Below, piece by piece: positions 5,655-8,601 of a stretch of DNA of 8,601 nt (position 1 is its first letter; the number at the start of each line of letters is the position of its first letter). The stretch is taken from NCBI GenBank assembly GCA_947565485.1, contig CANOGG010000038.1:1-8601 (forward strand). Direction: 5' to 3'. The notes beneath the pieces were generated by a model, which was not told the DNA's origin, ran no database searches, and was given only the letters and a program-made list of their open reading frames with translations. The translations under genes were made by a program, and so were the position numbers. The DNA comes from an uncultured Mycoplasma sp. GTDB lineage: Bacteria > Bacillota_I > Bacilli_A > RF39 > UBA660.

Positions 5655-6892
5655 TTAGGAAAAATTACTTTAAAAGTGGTAATTTCATTGGTAGATGAAG
5701 CACTTATTGTTCCATGATGTTTTAGGACAATGGATTTAGCGATGGCAAGGCCTAGACCATAGTGATTATCAGTACGATTACGAGATTTATCGAGACGGTA
5801 AAATCTTTCAAATATTTTTTCTTCTTCGTCTTTGGGGATGGGTGTGCCTTTATTACTTACGGTGATGATAATATTGTTTTTACTAGTTTTTAAAGTGACA
5901 GTTATGGGACATTTTTTAGGACTATGGTTTAGGGCGTTATCAATTAGAATGCTTATAAGTTTGGTGATTTCATCAGCATGGCAAAGGAAAAAAATGTTTT
6001 CTTCTAAGGTATAATCAAGGGTTATTTTCTTTTCATAAGCAAGACTCTCAAATGGAAGAATGGATTTTTCAATTAATTTAGAAAGATTAGTTATGGTATA
6101 TAATTCTTTAGAAGTGGGGTTTTCGATTTTAGCTAAGTCTAAGAGATTGGTAATTAATTTACTCATACGATTAGCTTCACTTTTGATTATTTCGCGCCAT
6201 TTTGATTCGTCGGGGTTTTCTTCAAGGGTTTCAGAACAGGCAATGATGATAGATAAAGGAGTTTTTAGTTCATGAGAAGCATTAGCGATGAATTGTCTTT
6301 GGTTATTGAAACTTAGAAGAACTGGTTTGATGAGCCAGTTTGATAAGATTTTAGAAATGGCAATAATTATGATTTCAGCAAAAATAAATATTAAAAGAGA
6401 AGTCCAAAGAGAAGTTTTTAGCCGGTTGGTGATATCTTCATTATCAGTAATGGTTAAAAAATTATTGGGTGAGTATTTATAGGAATATTTATTGAAGTAA
6501 AGATTGCCGATATAAGTGGTACTTTTTTGGTTAGTGTTAATTATTTTTTGGGCGACATCCTTAATGTTAGCATTAATTTGGCCATCAGCAGTGTGACTGA
6601 TAATTTCGGTGATGGTGTTATCCTCGTCTAAAAAGATGGTATAAATATTCGAGTCTAAGAACCTTTTGGGATTTGTTTTATTATCTTCAAAATTAGGGCC
6701 AGGGAATTTTTGAGTATCGTTTTTAGAGGGAGGTAATTTGTCTTGGAGTTTATTTAGCCGATGTAGATTTTCGGAGATGTTTACTTTTTCACGGTTATAT
6801 ATTTGGTAGTTAAAGATGAATAAAAGACTTAGAAGAAAAAAGTTTAAAATAATAAATATAGTTACAAATATTTTTAATAGTAGTTTATTCAT
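5642..6892 (-). CDS. Sensor histidine kinase (HisKA/HATPase, two transmembrane helices)
   Basis: This 416-residue membrane kinase should autophosphorylate on His and pass the phosphate to the adjacent regulator. Helix 1 spans about 5-29, an outer sensor region about 30-160 and helix 2 about 161-182. The dimerisation/H-box FIANASHELKTP places the phospho-acceptor His at 207, the N-box ISILIDNALNHS has Asn319, a G1-like box VSNKGTPIP is at 345-353 (Asn347 in place of the usual Asp), the F-box IFERFYRLDKS is at 360-370 and the G2 box HYGLGLAIAKS at 377-387. The Asn/Asp change in G1 occurs in many working Bacillota kinases. The sensor region is about 130 residues, too long for an intramembrane sensor of the BceS type; it has no recognised ligand-binding domain and includes a Pro/Asn/Lys-rich stretch (about 53-78). 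The start overlaps the regulator gene by 8 bases, with GAGG six bases upstream. Confidence 0.93.
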   Translation of the reverse strand: MNKLLLKIFVTIFIILNFFLLSLLFIFNYQIYNREKVNISENLHRLNKLQDKLPPSKNDTQKFPGPNFEDNKTNPKRFLDSNIYTIFLDEDNTITEIISHTADGQINANIKDVAQKIINTNQKSTTYIGNLYFNKYSYKYSPNNFLTITDNEDITNRLKTSLWTSLLIFIFAEIIIIAISKILSNWLIKPVLLSFNNQRQFIANASHELKTPLSIIIACSETLEENPDESKWREIIKSEANRMSKLITNLLDLAKIENPTSKELYTITNLSKLIEKSILPFESLAYEKKITLDYTLEENIFFLCHADEITKLISILIDNALNHSPKKCPITVTLKTSKNNIIITVSNKGTPIPKDEEEKIFERFYRLDKSRNRTDNHYGLGLAIAKSIVLKHHGTISASSTNEITTFKVIFPKKEH

Positions 6893-7571
6893 GAGTGACC
6901 TCTAATTTGTAGCCAAGACCTCTTAAGGCTTTTATTTCGACTCTGCTACCAATTATTTTTAATTTTTTACGGAGAAATGAGAGGTAGGCTTCTAAATTAT
7001 TGGATTCGCAGGTGTTGTCAAGACCCCAGACATGGTCGTAGATTTGCTCTTTAGAGAGAATGATGTTTTTATTTTGGATTAAGTATTCGATGATGAGAAA
7101 TTCTTTACAACTGATAGGAATAGTTTCATTAGTAGTTAAACATAACAAGGTAGAAGTTTTTAAATATAAGCGTATGTCGCCTAGTTCTAAATAGTCAAGG
7201 ATGTTTTGGTCAGAGTCTTTACGAAGTTGGGCACTTATGCGGGCGACTAGTTCTTCAAGATGGAAAGGTTTGGTAAGATAGTCATCAGCGCCATAGTTAA
7301 AGCCAGTTAATTTATCTTCGATTTCGGTTTTAGCTGTCAGCATAATTACTTTGGTGGCAATTTTTTCGAGTCTTAATTGTTGTAATATTTCAAAACCAGA
7401 GATGTTAGGAAGCATGACATCAAGAATGATTAAGTCATAAATACCACTTAAAGCATTATAGAGGCCTTCCTCACCCTCGAGACAGATGTCGATGCTATAT
7501 TTTTCTTTTTTGAGACGAGTGGAGATAATGTCCGCAAGGGTTCTTTCATCTTCAATGATTAGAATACGCAT
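6885..7571 (-). CDS. OmpR/PhoB-family response regulator
   Basis: This is a 228-residue two-domain regulator. The receiver (1-118) has the acidic pair Glu7-Asp8, the phospho-acceptor Asp51 in LIILDVMLPNISG, the switch Thr79 (VIMLTA) and Lys101 (DYLTKPF). The C-terminal winged helix (about 130-225) has the typical LTTNETIPISCKEFLIIEYL start, a recognition region near NNLEAYLSFLRKKL and the RGLGYKLE wing. It should bind tandem direct repeats as a dimer; the repeats at 5616-5633 before the permease gene are the best candidate target. The stop overlaps the kinase start, so the pair is one operon. The ATG at 7571 has no ribosome binding site at normal distance: the only strong one is at 7605-7610, 33 bases away, with a hairpin in between. 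No other start codon is in frame before the in-frame TAG near 7614, so this start is the only reasonable one. Confidence 0.93.
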   Translation of the reverse strand: MRILIIEDERTLADIISTRLKKEKYSIDICLEGEEGLYNALSGIYDLIILDVMLPNISGFEILQQLRLEKIATKVIMLTAKTEIEDKLTGFNYGADDYLTKPFHLEELVARISAQLRKDSDQNILDYLELGDIRLYLKTSTLLCLTTNETIPISCKEFLIIEYLIQNKNIILSKEQIYDHVWGLDNTCESNNLEAYLSFLRKKLKIIGSRVEIKALRGLGYKLEVTHE

Positions 7572-7581
7572 AAAAAATTCA

Positions 7582-7601
7582 GTCGAGTAGACGAACTCGA
7601 C
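7582..7601 (-). other. Perfect 7-bp hairpin between Shine-Dalgarno and response regulator start
   Basis: GTCGAGT and ACTCGAC (7595-7601 and 7582-7588) pair perfectly with a 6-base loop. Six T's (7572-7577) follow after four more bases and run right up to the ATG. It could be a weak terminator or attenuator, an inverted repeat for a regulator, or a fold that brings the AGGAGG (7605-7610) closer to the start codon: with the hairpin folded the gap falls from 33 to about 13 bases. Confidence 0.6.
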
Positions 7602-7604
7602 ATT

Positions 7605-7610
7605 CCTCCT
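7605..7610 (-). promoter_or_regulatory. Consensus AGGAGG in the response regulator leader
   Basis: The motif lies about five bases from the proposed 3' end of the group II intron. It is one base from an ATG at 7601-7603 that would begin a 14-codon frame, too close for normal initiation, and 33 bases from the response regulator ATG. No other good ribosome binding site is present, so it probably serves the regulator in some structured form. Confidence 0.55.
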
Positions 7611-7621
7611 TTTCTATTTCA

Positions 7622-7647
7622 GTGAGAGGAAGTCTATCGCCCCTCAC
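7622..7647 (-). ncRNA. Group II intron domain VI stem
   Basis: The arms GUGAGGGG (7640-7647) and CCUCUCAC (7622-7629) pair over 8 bp with one G-U, closing a 10-base loop, directly after domain V. The branch-point A is not certain; an A in the 3' arm or just after the stem, about 7-8 bases before the 3' splice site, is the likely one. Confidence 0.7.
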
Positions 7648-7648
7648 A

Positions 7649-7681
7649 GAACCGTACGTACAGATTTCCCGTATACGGCTC
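7649..7681 (-). ncRNA. Group II intron catalytic domain V
   Basis: The 33-base element starts GAGCCGUA and ends UACGGUUC, giving an 8-bp lower helix with one G-U and the catalytic AGC triad near its base. A two-base CG bulge is on the 3' side, and a 5-bp upper helix (UACGG with CUGUA, one G-U) closes a 5-base GAAAU loop. This is the canonical shape and size of domain V, and it lies 12 bases after the reverse transcriptase stop codon. Confidence 0.93.
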
Positions 7682-7693
7682 TTCATATAATCT

Positions 7694-8601
7694 TTATCCA
7701 TTCCAGTTCCAAATATCTTTATAGATTTTAGGTTCTGTTATTGGAAACTTCTCAAGTATCTTTAAGAATTTAAAGTATTTTATACTTCTTTGGCTTCTTC
7801 TTTTAATTACTTGCCATAACATATATTTCACGTGATAATATATCTTATATAATTCCTCTAACATTCCATTAATTCCATAATAAGCATACATTCCTGTTAA
7901 CTTCTTATTTAATTTCTTTATTAATAAAATTATGTTTATATGCTTATTATCTCTTAACCATTTACTTATTGTTTGATGTTTTACTTTCCTTTTCTTCTTG
8001 CTTATTTTATGCCCAACCATATATTTTCCTGTTCTTGTTGTCCCATTGTAGTGCATAAAGCCTAGAAAATCAAACGTTTCTTTATTGCCTTTAAATCTTC
8101 CAAATGGTATTATCTTTGTTTTATCTTCTGCTACTTCAAGTCCAAATTTTGCAAATCTTTTGATTAAATGCTCATATACCTCTTTAGCCTCATTTTCATA
8201 TTGAAACATTATTATAAAATCATCACAATATCTTACTATATATGCCTCTCCTTTTAATTTTGGTTTAATTGCCTTAAACCATAAGTCTAGAACATAATGC
8301 AAGTATACATTGGCTAATATTGGTGAAATAAGTCCACCTTGTGGAGTTCCTTTATCACTTTCATAATATTTCATATCCTCCATGTACCCACTTATGAGAA
8401 ACCTCTTAACATATCTTAGAAATATTTTGTCTTTTATATCATGTTCTAAGAATTTCATTAGAAATGAGTGATTTACATTATCAAAGAAGCCTTTTATATC
8501 ACAATCTAATATGTAATTAACTTTCTTTGTCATTATTGTTTGATTGATTTCTCTTAGTGCTTGATGACAATTTCTTCCCTTTCTAAATCCAAATGAACAA
8601 T
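7694..8601 (-). CDS. ltrA: Group II intron reverse transcriptase/maturase, N-terminus cut by window edge
   Basis: The frame is open from the window edge to a TAA at 7694, giving 301 visible residues; family members are usually 400 or more. An ATG at 8533 is internal, since the conserved FGFRKGRNCHQAL block (reverse transcriptase region 2) lies upstream of it. Further blocks are ILDCDIKGFFDNVNH (first catalytic Asp), GTPQGGLISPILANVYLH, the metal-binding YCDD (8219-8230; Cys replaces the common Ala of YADD), and then thumb/maturase sequence with LTGMYAYYGING and KRRSQRS. It ends soon after the maturase domain, so no HNH endonuclease domain is present. The protein helps the intron RNA fold and splice and copies it into DNA after reverse splicing. 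The visible part shows no stop or frameshift and may be active. The symbol is by analogy with the lactococcal intron protein. Confidence 0.93.
   Translation of the reverse strand, partial: CSFGFRKGRNCHQALREINQTIMTKKVNYILDCDIKGFFDNVNHSFLMKFLEHDIKDKIFLRYVKRFLISGYMEDMKYYESDKGTPQGGLISPILANVYLHYVLDLWFKAIKPKLKGEAYIVRYCDDFIIMFQYENEAKEVYEHLIKRFAKFGLEVAEDKTKIIPFGRFKGNKETFDFLGFMHYNGTTRTGKYMVGHKISKKKRKVKHQTISKWLRDNKHINIILLIKKLNKKLTGMYAYYGINGMLEELYKIYYHVKYMLWQVIKRRSQRSIKYFKFLKILEKFPITEPKIYKDIWNWNG

Larger units (their letters stand above)
7616..8601 (-). mobile_element. Group II intron, 3' part (5' part outside window)
   Basis: A maturase/reverse transcriptase frame is followed, in the right order and distance, by a domain V and a domain VI, which together define a group II intron. 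The 3' end is placed at a terminal AU at 7616-7617 from the domain VI stem and the usual AY ending; the boundary could be off by several bases. The intron is on the same strand as the two-component operon and sits in its 5' leader, so it would be co-transcribed and could splice out. Codon use and composition of the reverse transcriptase look more A/T-rich than the neighbouring genes, fitting horizontal arrival. The 5' end, exon-binding sites and domains I-III are not visible. Confidence 0.9.

Noticed and set aside
5832..6482. Several short plus-strand frames opposite the kinase gene
   Set aside because: All are antisense to a kinase with every catalytic box intact, and none has start signals.
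7582..7601. Reading the hairpin as the terminator-type target site of a class C group II intron
   Set aside because: Class C introns insert after a terminator, with the hairpin in the 5' exon. Here the hairpin is on the 3' side of the intron in the intron's own orientation.
8531..8533. ATG as the true start of the reverse transcriptase
   Set aside because: Conserved reverse transcriptase residues continue in frame upstream to the window edge, so this Met is internal.
1..8601. CRISPR array, tRNA or rRNA genes, toxin-antitoxin pairs
   Set aside because: No regularly spaced repeats, cloverleaf with a T-loop, rRNA-like stretches or paired small genes were seen on either strand.

Overview
This window comes from a low-GC, AT-rich bacterial genome, most likely Bacillota (Bacilli or a related, possibly uncultured, gut-type lineage). 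The evidence is strong AGGAGG-type ribosome binding sites, TATAAT-type promoters, simple hairpin-plus-T terminators, a BceRS-like two-component/ABC arrangement and a Gram-positive style of membrane-anchored extracytoplasmic thiol proteins. Trp is read as TGG where checked, and every complete gene ends in TAA. The genus cannot be named from the sequence. All genes lie on the minus strand, so transcription runs from right to left.

From right to left in transcription order, the first block (about 7616-8601) is the 3' part of a group II intron. It holds the C-terminal ~300 residues of the reverse transcriptase/maturase, then a well-formed catalytic domain V and a domain VI stem. The intron sits in the leader immediately upstream of a two-component operon. 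Between the intron end and the response regulator start there are only about 45 bases, containing an AGGAGG and a perfect 7-bp hairpin.

The second block (3342-7571) is an OmpR-family response regulator, a sensor histidine kinase overlapping it by 8 bases, a hairpin terminator, and then an FtsX-like permease and a LolD/MacB-type ABC ATPase that overlap by one base. In front of the permease there is a PhoB-box-like arrangement (two 7-base direct repeats on an 11-base period, 10 bases before TATAAT). This suggests that the response regulator directly activates the transporter. The likely job is sensing and handling a cell-envelope stress, peptide or lipid substrate.

The third block (1706-3228) encodes a membrane-anchored XRE-type transcription factor with a five-cysteine outer domain, on its own promoter and terminator. 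It is followed by a two-gene operon for a membrane-anchored rhodanese-like protein and a membrane-anchored tandem thioredoxin-fold protein (one CPHC domain, one domain with a lone Cys). Together these look like an extracytoplasmic thiol/sulfur redox module, possibly sensed by the XRE protein; that link is inference.

The fourth block (1-712) is the start of a MoxR-like AAA+ ATPase with its own near-consensus promoter, cut by the window edge. No stretch longer than about 120 bases lacks a gene or intron sequence, and I see no tRNA, rRNA or CRISPR array.
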